Origin: Ehretia macrophylla
Taxonomy: Eukaryota > Streptophyta > Magnoliopsida > Boraginales > Ehretiaceae
Assembly (NCBI GenBank): GCA_037974665.1
Contig: CM075769.1
Span: 23,524,139-23,588,138 of the forward strand
Direction: 5' to 3'
Length of the DNA stretch: 64,000 nucleotides
Below, in pieces: positions 1 to 11,199 of this stretch (its first letter is position 1; each line of letters begins with the position of its first letter). Position numbers and translations under genes: made by a program. The notes below the pieces were generated by a model. It did not search any database, was not told where the DNA came from, and saw nothing but the letters and a program-made list of their open reading frames with translations.

Positions 1-1650
1 GCTAGTCAGGCACAGTTACTGGCAGGGCAGGCTGCCCAGACTCAGGCATTGCAAGCTCAAATACTGAATGTGCAGGGTGGAAACCACGGGCGTGGTACCC
101 TGAAATAGTTCTTAGGATATCATCCACCTAGATTTCAGGGGGAGCCGGATGATAGGAAAGCTGAGGCGTGGATAAGCAAGTTGGAGAAGATTTATGATCC
201 ACTTGATTATAATGATGAGCATAAGGTCTCTTTTGCCATGTACTTGTTAGATGACAAGGTAGAGGAGTGGTGGCGCACAGTGAGAACTAGCTGGGCAGCA
301 CAGGGTATTCCGTATATTTGGGGTACCTTCTTGAGAGCTTTCCGAGAGAAGTATGTCCCGAGGATCGCGAGGGAGCGAAGAGAGGCAGAGTTTCTAGCCT
401 TGGTTCAGGAAGATGCTACAGTGGCTCAATATGAGGCCACATTTACTCGATTGTCCCGGTATGCACCGAAGTATGTGGCAGACAAGGAGCGGAGGACTCG
501 TAGATTCATGCTGGGGTTGAGGCCCGAGATTCAGGATGTGATGGCTCTGAATCGGTATGATATTTTCACTGAGGCTTTTGAGGCAGCTTCTAGACTAGAG
601 AAGAGAAAGGGGGATTAGATTGTCTCCAGTCAGCCTAGTAAGAGGCCGTATCAGCCGCAGGGCCAGCAGGTTATTTATAGGCCTCCAGTACAGCAGGTTG
701 TGTACAGGCCGCCAGCACAGCAGGGTACTTATAGGCCACAGGGTCAGCAGAGTTACTATCGGCCTCAGTTTTAGCAGGGGCCATATCAGGTTCAGACTCA
801 GTACAGGCCAGCCCAATCACAGGGTCAGTACAGGCCTAGTATGGTGAGACCTCAGCAGCAGGCTGTTTCAGCTGCTTCTTCAGCTTCTGGTTCTTCCAGG
901 GGCAGTGTTAGTGCCACATCATCGCAATGTAATTACTGCAAGCGCCCAGGGCATGTGGAGTCCGACTGCAGGGTAAAAGCAGGAACATGTTTGGGTTGTG
1001 GTAGCAGCCAGCATAGGGTGAAGGATTGCCCTAGATATTCGAGGACTGAGGGTCAGGCAGCGACTCAGGGTTACCAGGGTAGACCTGCGGGCAGTGTACC
1101 TCAGCAGCAGCGGGTTCAGGCTCAGGCCTACGCAGTTAACTTAGAGGAGATGCCTGAGGAGACTGCAGTTATAGAAGGTAACTTCCTTATACTTGATCAA
1201 CTTGTTAAAGTGTTGATTGATTCTGGTGCTACGCATTCTTTCATTACTCCTGCTTGTGTGCAACGTGTTAATATGCAACCCGAAAGATTTCCTTATGTGG
1301 TTGAGATTAGTACCTCTTTGACTGATAAGTATGTGACTAGCCTAGTTTGTAAAGATTGTATAATACATGTTAAGGGGCATAATTTTCCTTCGGACCTTAT
1401 CCTATTTTCTATCCGGGGGTATGATGTTATCTTGGGTATGGGTTGGCTTTCTAAGTATGATGCCCAGTTAAACTGTCAAACCAAGGTAATACAGTTTCAT
1501 TTGCCAGACCAGCCAGTGGTTGAGGTAGTAGGGAATCGGGGTGCAAAGACGAGTTTTGTTATCTCAGCAACTAAAGCCGTTAAGTTGGTAAGTAAAGGGT
1601 GTTCGGGTTATCTGGCTTATCTGATCAACAAGCCATCTGATAAGCTATAG
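1..1650 (+). pseudogene. G1 chromovirus gag and protease (5' end outside window)
   Basis: Plus-strand Ty3-gypsy Gag plus aspartic protease, read in frame 1 from the window edge. A retrotransposon Gag (capsid) domain lies at about 130-618, with the family's EEWW and REKYVP-like patches. A Gln/Pro-rich linker of repeated YRPP-QQ follows at 640-840. Two CCHC zinc knuckles (CX2CX4HX4C) lie at 928-969 and 988-1029 and would bind RNA. The protease active site DSGATHSF starts at 1219. The frame is broken by TAG at 106, 616, 772 and 1648, each where a glutamine is expected; no TGA or TAA occurs in the frame. It continues in the same frame into pol, so gag-pol was one ORF. The start codon and 5' LTR lie left of position 1. 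Confidence 0.93.
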
Positions 1651-4529
1651 CTAGAGGAAGTCCCCATTATTCGGGAATATCCCAATGTATTTCCCGAGGA
1701 GTTGCCAGGGTTACCGCCAAAGAGAGATGTAGAGTTTGTGATCAATCTTATTCCCGGTACTCAACCTATTTCTAAATCAGCATACCGGATGGCACCAGCT
1801 GAGTTGAAGGAGTTGAAGACTCAGTTGCAGGAGTTATTGAAGAAGGGATTTATTCAGCAAAGTTCATCACCTTGGGGAGCTCCTGTTTTATTTGTGAAGA
1901 AGAAGGATGGTACTTTAAGATTGTGTATTGATTACCGTGGTTTGAATCAAGTGACCATCAAGAATAAGTATCATTTGCCACTGATTGACGAGTTGTTTGA
2001 TCAACTTCAGGGAGCCAAAGTCTACTCTAAATTTGATTTGAGGCAGGGGTATTATCAGCTTCAGATTCGCACGGAAGATGTTCCGAAGTCTGCCTTCAGG
2101 ACTCGGTACGGGCATTATGAGTTTGTTGTTATGCCCTTTGGATTAACTAATGCACCGGCAGCATTCATGGATCTTATGCACTGGGTTTTCCAGCCGTATT
2201 TAGACCAGTTCATGGTAATCTTTATTGATGATATCTTGGTCTATTCTAAATCTGAATCAGAGCACGAGCAACATCTACGACTTGTCTTACAGAAGTTGCA
2301 GGAGCATCAGTTGTTTGCCAAGTTCAGCAAATGTGAATTTTGGCTGCAACGCATATTTTTTGTTGGCCATGTGATTTCACAGAGTGGTATATCTGTCGAT
2401 CCCACTAAGATTGAGGCGGTGATGTCTTGGAAACGGCCAGAGAATATTTCTGAGGTCCGTACATTTCTTGGCTTGGCGGGTTATTACTGTAGGTTTGTCA
2501 AGGACTTCTCGAAGACTGCTGGGCCACTTTCTAAGTTGACTCAGAAACGGACTATCTTTAATTGGGATGAGAAGTGTGAGAGTGGGTTTCAGGAGTTGAA
2601 AAAGAGGTTGACTACTGCTCCAGTACTTGCTCTACCAGAGAGGACCGATAATATGGTTATTTACAGCGATGCATCCAAGGAAGGCTTGGGATGTGTTCTT
2701 ATGCAGGATGGCCGAGTTATTGCCTATGCTTCCAGGAAGTTGAAGCCTTATGAGGTGAATTATCCGACTCATGATCTTGAATTGGTAGCAGTTGTCTTCG
2801 CACTGAAGAAGTGGCGTCATTACCTGTGGGGTAGTAAGTTTGAGATTTTCACTGATCATAAGAGTCTGAAGCATTTATTCTCACAGAAGGAGTTGAATAT
2901 GCGCCAGCGGAGGTGGATGGAGCTTCTTGGAGATTATAATTGTTCTATCAATTATCTTCCTAGCAAGGCAAATGTTGTAGCAGATGCTCTTAGTCGGAAG
3001 GCGAGTATTTCTTGTTTAGCTGTCAAGAAGTGGGAGATTCTTGAGGAATTCACTTATTGGAGACCGGAGTTGACTCAGGTTGGGGTAATGTGTTCACATC
3101 TCCGTATTCAACCTTTGTTGTTATCTCAGATCAGGGAAGCTCAGCAACTTGATGTTAAACTTCAGAAGATCCAAGATCAGATGACGGATGATCAGTCTGA
3201 CTTTAAAGTGCATGAGGATGGTATACTTCGGTTTCGGAACAGGGTATGTGTTCCCGATGAACCGGGCTTGAGGCGAAATATTCTGGAGGAAGCTCATAAT
3301 TCTAAGTACACTATACACCCCGGTGGAAACAAGATGTATTGGGATTTGAAGCAACATTACTGGTGGAATAACATGAAAAGGGAGGTTGCTCAGTTTGTAT
3401 CTAGATGTTTGACTTGTCAGCGGGTGAAAGCCGAGCATCAACGAGCTGCAGGTTTGCTTCAGCCGTTGGCTATACCAGAGTGGAAATGGGAGCATATTAC
3501 GATGGATTTCGTCACTGGTTTGCCTAGAACTCCGAGGGGTAATGATGCAGTTTGGGTTGTCGTAGATCGTTTGACGAAGACAGCTTATTTTATTTCGATG
3601 AGGATGGGAGATGAGGTTACAAAGTTGACGGATCGTTATTTGGATCAGATTATTAGACTTCACGGGATTCCATCTAGTATTGTCTCAGATCGAGATCCTC
3701 GATTTACTTCTCGTTTGTGGGAGAAACTTCAGGAGACCTTGGGTACTCAGTTGAACTTCAGTACCGCGTATCATCCACAGACCGACGGTCAGTCTGAGCA
3801 AACTATACAGATTCTGGAAGATATGCTTAGGGCTTGTGTTCTGGACTTCGGGATGAACTGGGAGAAACATCTACCACTTGCCGAGTTTGCCTATAACAAT
3901 AGTTATCAAGCTACTATTGGGATGACACCTTTTACAGCTCTTTACGGTCGTAAGTGCCGTTCACCTTTATATTGGGATGAGGTAGGGAAGATGAAGACTG
4001 TTGATCCAACTATTATGCCAGAGCTTCTTGAGAAGATTGAGAATGTTCAATTGATCAGGCATAGAATGCTTACGGCGTAGAGTAGATTCAAGAGTTATGC
4101 TGATAAGCGCCATCGGGACTTGGAGTTTGTAGTCAGAGATCGGGTTTTCTTGAGATTGTCTCCTCGTAAGGGGTTTGCTCGTTATGGTAAAGGTGGTAAA
4201 CTGAGTCCGAGATTTGTTGGGCCTTTGAGATTACCGGCAAGGTTGGTAAATTGGCATATCGGTTGGCTTTACCGGAGAACTTCTCTAATGTCCATGATGT
4301 ATTTTACGTGTCTAATTTGTGGAAATATAATCCGGATCCTTCTCATATTCTTGAGCCAGAGCCATTACAGTTTCGTGAGAATTTGACTTATGACGAGCAT
4401 CCGATCCGTATTCTTGATCAGATGGAACGAGAGTTAAGGTCGAAGAAGATTCCGATGGTTAAGGTGTTGTGGAAGCAACACGGCATTGAGGAAGCTACCT
4501 GGGAGAGACGAGATCAGATGCAGCAGTAG
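1651..4529 (+). pseudogene. G1 chromovirus pol: RT, RNase H, integrase, chromodomain
   Basis: Continuation of the G1 polyprotein. The reverse transcriptase runs from about 1790, with [16 protein letters not shown] and the catalytic FIDD at 2221-2232. RNase H follows at about 2560-3000 (YSDAS, TDHKSL, ADALSR). The integrase has an H2C2 zinc region at 3294-3430 and a DDE core with MDF near 3503, SDRDPRF near 3687 and the Glu in DGQSEQ near 3796. About 790 codons (1702-4077) are stop-free, which suggests a fairly recent insertion. A TAG at 4078 again falls at an expected Gln. A one-base loss near 4224-4228 shifts the C-terminal part to frame 3, where the chromodomain-like end (VKVLWKQHG, ATWE) runs to the stop at 4527. 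The chromodomain and iMet-type family place it in the Tekay/Del lineage. It is non-functional as it stands. Confidence 0.95.
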
Positions 4530-4582
4530 TACCCAGATCTGTTCGGTACATCAAGTAAGAATTTCGAGGGCAAAATTTCTTT

Positions 4583-4595
4583 AAGGGAGGGAGAA
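4583..4595 (+). other. G1 polypurine tract
   Basis: A 13-base purine run (AAGGGAGGGAGAA) lies immediately before the TGTGAAACCC start of the 3' LTR. This is the expected primer site for plus-strand cDNA synthesis. Confidence 0.9.
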
Positions 4596-6966
4596 TGTGA
4601 AACCCTACTTTTTCATCTTATCTCGTTTTGTGTGAATTAACCTGTCTATGTGCTATGTGACTTAGAATGTGGTAATTTTAATATCAATACTCCTAGAACA
4701 TGCTAAATGTGCATTCATGAAATTTTCATAAAAAACGGAGTCAGAAATTTTATCGCCTACTTTTAGTGAATAGTATTTTCGAAACACGTCCGCTAAAATT
4801 TTGAAACTGGTCTTTTTAACCCTTCTAGACCTAGACCACGGACTTTAATAGACATGTGTTTGATTAAAACGGTTTTAAAATCGGCTTAGCAATTTATTAG
4901 GGTTTTTTACACCGACTTTTACAAAAATCGAGTTTTAAGCCGACTCAGGTGAAATTGTTTGATTGTAAAACTTCTTGTCATCTAAAAATAACCTACTTGA
5001 GCTATCTTAGAAATTTCAATTTTGTTTTGAGCAAGGAGATAGCTAAAATGCATTTAAAAGACAAGAAAATGAATTAAAGGACTAAAATACTACTTTGACT
5101 TTGCATTTTATTTATTTGACCAAGCTTTTAAATACATATTGTCATCAACACACACTAAACACAACACAAAACACACTCAAAAAATACATAGGAGGCCGAG
5201 AGGAAGAAGAGAGAAAAAGAAAGAAAAAAACTCAAGCTTTTCAACCAATTTTTCAAAGAAAAACCTAGTTTTTGTCCGTAGAACTTCGTGCCGACTTGGA
5301 TTCTGCTTGTTGGGCACGCATTGCACGCATTCCTAGGCTTATATCGCATCAAAGGTGAGAGAAAAATTCTAGATCTCAAAAGTTGTCTTTTGCATTTTTG
5401 CGTATAAATGAAAATCAAACCATTAGAATTCTAATCTGATGTTAGATTATTGCTCCTTGCATGCTAGGGATCATTTAGCTGTAATACTACGAGTTTTTAT
5501 CGGTTGTAGCATAATTTTTATTTTTCGGGTATTTAAATTTGATTAATTTGTTCAATGTTGATTAAATTGAGTTGTGTTGATCAAAATCGATTGCCGTCGA
5601 TTTCTAAAAACTTGATAATTACGTGGTAGCGCTGTTGTAATGCCGAATTTTCAATTGCGTTGTCCGTGTGAAAGTCCGGAAAATTCAGCCTTGTCACCTT
5701 AGAGTTTTAGGGTTATCGGGCATGATTTGGAGGTGTTATGGTGGTTTTCCGAGGGGGCTAATGTAGTTGGTTGAGTGGATGAGTGATAGAAACTGATTTG
5801 GCGGTGTTTGGATTAGTAGAATGTAGGTTATGAATTTTTGAAGTTTAAGCTGTCTTTCTTTAAAATTTTGAACTATGCCATAGATGATGGGGTGGTGTTG
5901 GAGTGATCGAATGGTGAGTTGTTGATGGGTAAACTAGGGTTTAATTATGTATATAATGGATGTCTGGTTGGATGGCCTACTTTGTCATCTAACTTAGTTA
6001 TTTGTTGTCTAATTGATTATTGATGCTATTATTGATGAAAAGATGATTATTAATTGATGATTGATTGATTATTGATGATTATTATGGAGTCTTGGTATGT
6101 GTGTACCACATCTCGGGCAGCGTTGGGCTGTCGGGTTGAAAACGGCATGACTGCCAGAGGCTACCCCCAGCTCGCATGACGGAGGTATCATGGAGGGAGG
6201 GGTTACTGAGGTACCTCGGGTGCGTGAGTAATGGGGAGTTATAAGAAGATTGGTTGAGATCGTGATGGTGTTTGGAGCTACACCAACTAGAGTATCCTTT
6301 ATTGAATGGTTGTATAGTTATGTGATGATAATATTATTGATGTTGTGTGTTTTCTTGCTCAAAGGATTAGTTCCAAGGAGCTTAGTAAACCTTGCTCGAG
6401 ATCTATCAGATCCTCACTGGGCTTATTTTATATAAGCTCACTCTCTATTATTGCATGCTTACAGGTGTTGCAGAGCAAGACTACGAGTACGTGCCTCCTG
6501 AGGATGAAAATGTGCCTTTTGTGGATGAGTCTTATGTCCCTGAGTCTTACCCGTGATGCCATGTTGTTTACTATCATGTATATTAGCTTAATAGACTTTT
6601 AATTGCTTTGTAATTCTTATTGTATAAGATGCTGAAAAGATCATGAGTTAGTTTATACTATCTTAGCAGTCTTACTTTTGCCTTTGTTTAGATTGCTAGG
6701 CTAGTATTAATATGGGTTGTAATGTATATCAAAGTTTAAATGTTATGTTGGAACGGAGGCGTATAACTATGAACGATTGGTGGAATGAATGATTATTGTT
6801 TAATATGGTTGTGTTGTATGTTGTTATTTGAATTAAGGAGTTGTTGGATGTATGATGTTCTAATGAGGTTGGTTTAGAACCTCAGTATCCTAATTACTGT
6901 CGTTATACTGCCGAAATTCTGTTGTGTCCTGACTGATTATAGGTGGGGTCGAGTTGGGGCGTGACA
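4596..6966 (+). mobile_element. G1 3' long terminal repeat
   Basis: The LTR begins TGTGAAACCC right after the PPT and ends GGGGCGTGACA, with TG...CA ends; it is 2371 bp. A homologous solo LTR of the same family lies at 49,520-52,293. The two share the start, the block around 5,033-5,110, the GGATCCTCACTGGGCTTATT block near 6,408 and the last 60 bp. A likely promoter is the TTTAAATAC box near 5127, with a transcript start shortly after. The flanking host sequence is G0 gag; the first five bases after the LTR (CTCTA) should recur before the 5' LTR outside the window. No convincing gene lies in it. Confidence 0.9.
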
Positions 6967-7720
6967 CTCTAAGTCTGATGTGGTCGTTTACTGGGTGGAC
7001 TCGGTTCCCCAAACAGATCTGCTTTGCGTTTGTCATATCTGGTAGCTATCCTGACTGCTGCTACATAAGTGGGGTAATCCTGGGTAGACAGATTCAACGA
7101 AATATCGGGCCTCAGCCCCATAATAAACTTCTGGATCCTCTTACTCTCCGGTTGTACTAAGGCCGGCACATAATGGGACAAGCAAGTGAAAGCAGTGTCA
7201 CACTGATCAACTGTCATGTTGCCCTATTTCAAATTAATGAACTCTTGCTCTCGTCTTTCAATAGCTGTGTCAGTAATGAATTTCTCTTGAAAGTCTCTAA
7301 CAAACTCATCCCATGTCTGTGGTACTGCCTCAGCCTCCCATTTGGACTTTATGGTATGCCAACACTGCTCCGCATCTCCCTCGAGTAGAAACTCAGCGCA
7401 AGCAACCCTCCTCGCGTCAGTATACTCAAGGCCAGTAAGAATTTTCTCCACTTTATTCAGCCATTGCTCAGCCAACATATCATCGGGCTCTCCGAAGAAG
7501 CTAGATGAACCCCGATGCAAGAATTTCTTAAGGTAGTTACCACTACCGCCCATGTTCTACCTTGACCCTGACCCGGATTACCTGCGGGCACAAAACCTTC
7601 CTGCCTCTGTAATACCTGTGCAATTTGACCTATGGCAGCGGTCAACTGAGCATTAATAGTCTGTTGGTCTACTTCTTCTTCCCTAACATTCTGATTTCTG
7701 ATCTGACAGCAGGGCCCCAT
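6967..7720 (-). pseudogene. G0 gag (5' part, broken)
   Basis: Minus-strand Gag of the G2 family. The likely start is ATG at 7720-7718, giving MGPCCQIRNQ and a QQTINAQL segment. A one-base deletion near 7560 relative to G2 shifts the frame into GGSGNYLKKFLHRG and the capsid domain (7553-7224, with EQCWHTIKSKWEAE). A TAG at 7226-7224 interrupts it; G2 has CAG at the matching codon (24,835-24,837). The capsid region continues to FGEPSPPSKRP and stops at the G1 LTR boundary. It is non-functional. Confidence 0.88.
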
Positions 7721-8350
7721 TCCGAATAACTAGAATGCAAAGTATTATGACAAGCATATATATATATATAATTCCCAAGTAAATCACATAAGGAAAAATT
7801 CAAATAAGTCCACGTAAAATTACATATAAGGTCACACAAACATTTTATACATAAAAGATACAAATAAAAGACTTAGTCATACTTTTCATTCTAAATCTTC
7901 ACTTTATTCAAAAACACTTAAAAGACCATTCACATGAATTTCTCAAGGTAGTTACCAGTACTGCCCATGTTCCACCTTGACCCTGACCCGGATTACCTGC
8001 GGGCACAAAACCTCCCTGCCTCTGTAATACCTATGCAATTTGACCTTTGGCAGTGGTCAACTGAGCATTAACAGTCTGTTGGTCTACTACTTCTTCCCCG
8101 GCATTCTGATTTCTGATCTGACGTCGGGGCCCCATTCCGAATAACTAGAATGCAAAGTATTATGACAGGCATATATATATATATATAATTCGCAAGTAAA
8201 TCACATAAGGAGAAATTCAAATAAGTCCACGTAAAATTACATATAAGGTCACACAAATATTTTATACATAAAAGATACAAATAAAAGGCTTAGTCATACT
8301 TTTCATTCTAAACCTTCACTTTATTCAATAACACTTAAAAGACCATCACA
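7521..8350. repeat. Direct duplication (~415 bp) of gag start and leader in G0
   Basis: 7521-7935 and 7936-8350 are near-identical direct repeats. Each holds the rc of the GGSGNYL-coding stretch, the gag start, and a TA-rich leader with a short (TA)n at about 7757-7771 or 8171-8188. G2 has this region once (25,130-25,545), so the duplication arose in G0. The junction is at CACAT/GAATTTCTC. Confidence 0.85.
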
Positions 8351-8498
8351 TTTCTATTTCCATGCTAGTATGTTCTTTATCAAGTGAATCTTTCATTTAG
8401 CCAATCAAGGAAATATTTATTTCACGCAATTACATATTCACATAATATACCTCTACCCCACAGACCGAGAAACCTATCCTGGCTAATGCATTATACAA

Positions 8499-8510
8499 GC
8501 TCTGATACCA
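8499..8510 (-). other. G0 primer binding site (tRNA-iMet)
   Basis: The reverse complement is TGGTATCAGAGC, the common plant initiator-tRNA-Met primer site. It starts 7 bases after the LTR end. G2 has the same site at 25,690-25,701 with its first base changed. Confidence 0.9.
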
Positions 8511-8516
8511 CCTAAA

Positions 8517-8706
8517 TATGACGCCTCGACCCAACCCCACACTAAAAGTTAGGTCTGGACCCGACAAACGGACAGAGTCTCCTCTGTACCGTGGACATTT
8601 TGGAAACCTGAAAACATTCAATAATACCACAAATACCAACTAGAACTCTAATTCTAATCAAACCCAGCTTCAAGGCCATCCGAGCCTTAAGCAATACAAG
8701 GCAGTA
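8517..8706 (-). mobile_element. G0 5' LTR remnant (last 190 bp)
   Basis: It matches the end of the G2 5' LTR (25,708-25,897) with about ten differences by eye, up to the shared GGCAGTA. Past that point G2 continues as LTR, while here the sequence becomes block A. The remaining ~2.3 kb of the LTR is missing. Confidence 0.88.
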
Positions 8707-8957
8707 GAGAGTGAATAGTACAATTTTATTTATCTTGTTTTTATTATTTGTTAGGTGGTCTTGGTCAAAGATCATTGACTAGAAAAATCTTCCACCAACA
8801 TACACATACATGTCATACATATATGTCTTGCCAATTCAAATTGCAAGATAAAAAGTCTTGTGCAATTCTAGCCAAGTATTCAAAACTTCGTGGTTAAGAT
8901 AATAATGTGGCCAATTATGGTCCAATCATTTAACATATTTTATTTGCAAGACTAATT

Positions 8958-9038
<81 letters not shown>

Positions 9039-10660
9039 CATAATTATTTAATCTTCCAATTGTGTAAATAAATAATTAAGCTAATCACCATTAGTTTCAA
9101 TTATGAAAATAACTTTTTTGTATTTGCACGTTGGCCCTAACATTTAATCAAAATTATACATTGTCCCCATAATTAACAATTAATTTCATATTAGCCCTCA
9201 CTAACTATAAATTGTCATTTACACTGTTGTTAACTCCTTAACAATACAAAAAAAATAAAATATAATTGTTAACACTTTAACAATTCAATAGACAACTTTC
9301 AAGCATAATAGGAAAACCATTCACAAGTGCTTTATTGTGTGTGACTTTCTAGATTCACTACCATATAGCAATGAGGAAACGTTGAACACTTTCAATGTTA
9401 ATCGAACTTTTCGATTTGTTTAGAGAGCATATCCCGTCATTCTCTAAACACCGTCAAAGTTCTTGAGTGACGCCTAACAACTAACGTATCAAGACAGTTT
9501 ATAAGGCAATGAAGTCTAATTCAAGTGAATCTATTTATAGTCATCGATTACCGTGCAATCCAATCCTTTCATTAAATGTTCTGTTGAGCAAGAACCATGA
9601 TACGATTAAGTTCGTAGACTCGATACTGTACATAGATCCAAATGGTGAAATGAGAAATGACATCCATGGAAAACCCCCTTTCCATCCTCATGCTTTGGCC
9701 AAATACTTCTTCATTCAACAACGATGCTTAGATCGCATAGGACATCACCTCTCGCTGGAGGTTAATGGATTCTATCTTGACAACTACATGTCAGTCACTA
9801 TACTGGACAAATATTACTACAAGAGGTCGTAACCTGTCTTGATTAACGTAGAAAAGTATTGTCTTATATATATATACATATATAGATAAGCAAGAGATAA
9901 GCAAATTATACCTCTTGAAGCAAACTAGTAGAGACGAAGGTAGATACAAGGTGATAGACCAAATCTCCCACAAATGCAAGAGGTCTAGGTTGTCCACACA
10001 AACATGCAAGAGATTCCTTCACTACTAAGTATTTGTGCTAGCAACTTAGATGATTATTTAAGCTAAAACAAAGTTAAAAGATGTAAGAAAAATTTTCTCT
10101 TCTCTTTCTATGAGATGGCCGAAAATGCCAAGAGAAAAGAGAGAAAATTGTTTCTTGATTTTTGTTTTTCTAACTCTACAAAGTGTTATGCATGCGTATC
10201 TATTTATAGAGCTTAGTTAGTGGGTATATATAACCTAGGCAAAGTCCACTAACTAACTTAGGGGAATTCCATGGCAATCTCCAATAACTAACTTCGTGGA
10301 ATTCCATGGCAATCTCCACTAACTAAGTTAGTAGAGTTTTATGACAAAAAACCACTAACTCAAGCCTTGCAAAAAAAATCTAGCCATGCAATATATGATA
10401 TTGGAGAAATTAGTGGAGAAAGATGAGTTGGGAAAAACCTAAACCACATTTAGTGCTTTTCATCTCTCTCATATAATTAATCCACTAATGCATTTGTTTA
10501 ATTAACCTAATCACTATTAGATTAATTTATGTAAACTTTTCTATATTTACACATTGGCCCCAATACTTTAAATATTTATACTTTTGCCCCATTAACTTTT
10601 AATGGTCAATCATAACATTGTTAACTCGTTAATGCCCTTGAATTTGTTTCAAGCTTATTA
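8707..10660. repeat. H repeat, copy A left of CACTA
   Basis: Part of a tandem repeat of about 1.35 kb whose class I cannot name. The tail of one unit (8707-9290, with CATTGTCCCCATAATTAAC) is followed by a unit beginning near TTTATTGTGTGTGAC (9332). That unit contains CATCCATGGAAAACCCC (9661), GCATAGGACATC (9735) and CACATTGGCCCC (10,546). After the CACTA it resumes at 19,431. It reads like retroelement leader/LTR DNA. An open frame at 9509-9832 is cut by a stop in copy B, so I do not call a gene. Confidence 0.6.
8958..9038. repeat. Palindromic microsatellite (AC)n(AT)n(GT)n
   Basis: About 11 AC units, 14 AT units and 13 GT units in a row form an ~80-bp near-perfect inverted repeat able to extrude as a hairpin. 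Block B has pure (AT)n at the matching place (32,202-32,271). Confidence 0.95.
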
Positions 10661-11199
10661 CAGTACAAGAAAACAGCGCTCGGGCGACGGAATTGGGTGA
10701 CAGAGTTTTTTCATAGTAAATTAGCTACTGCTAGGCTATGGATTTGCTACGGGCAACAAATTTCGTTGCCCATCCGTAGCCAACTTAGGCCCTATTGAAA
10801 TGGCGACAAAAATTTGTTACGGATTGGCTACGGACAATAATTTTAATTAATAAAAAATAATATTCTGTAGCCTAGTCGTGGCAAATTTTCTACGGATTAT
10901 TTAATTAATTCGGCAAAAAAATTCATAAAAACTTCTGTAGCTATGCAATGGCCAAATAGCTAAGGATTGGCTACGAACTATATATTATTCAAAAAATGTT
11001 TTAAAAAAATAAAGCGAAGTAGCCATGCCGTGACAAATTTGCTACGGCAAAAATACAAATATTTTAACTAAATAGTAAAAAATAAAATAACAAATACCGT
11101 AGCCAAACCATAGTCCCTAGCTACGGATGGCCTACGGACTTCTCTACATCTGTAGCCCATCCGTAGCAAATAGACTATTGCTAGGCTACGGCCTTCAAC

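Larger units (their letters stand above)
6967..8706 (-). mobile_element. G0: 5' part of a minus-strand chromovirus, split by G1
   Basis: Read on the minus strand, this holds the last 190 bp of an LTR, a PBS, a leader with a local duplication, and gag up to the G1 insertion. It is closely similar to 24,570-25,897 of G2, so the two are the same family. The pol part of G0 should lie left of the window, beyond G1. The LTR breaks abruptly at 8706, where block A begins. Confidence 0.88.

Noticed and set aside
3121-3663. 180-codon minus-strand frame in G1 pol
   Set aside because: It overlaps the well-supported integrase region and has no domain of its own.
9509-9832. 107-codon open frame in the H repeat
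   Set aside because: The block B copy has a stop after 71 codons, there is no recognisable domain, and the sequence is a multi-copy repeat.
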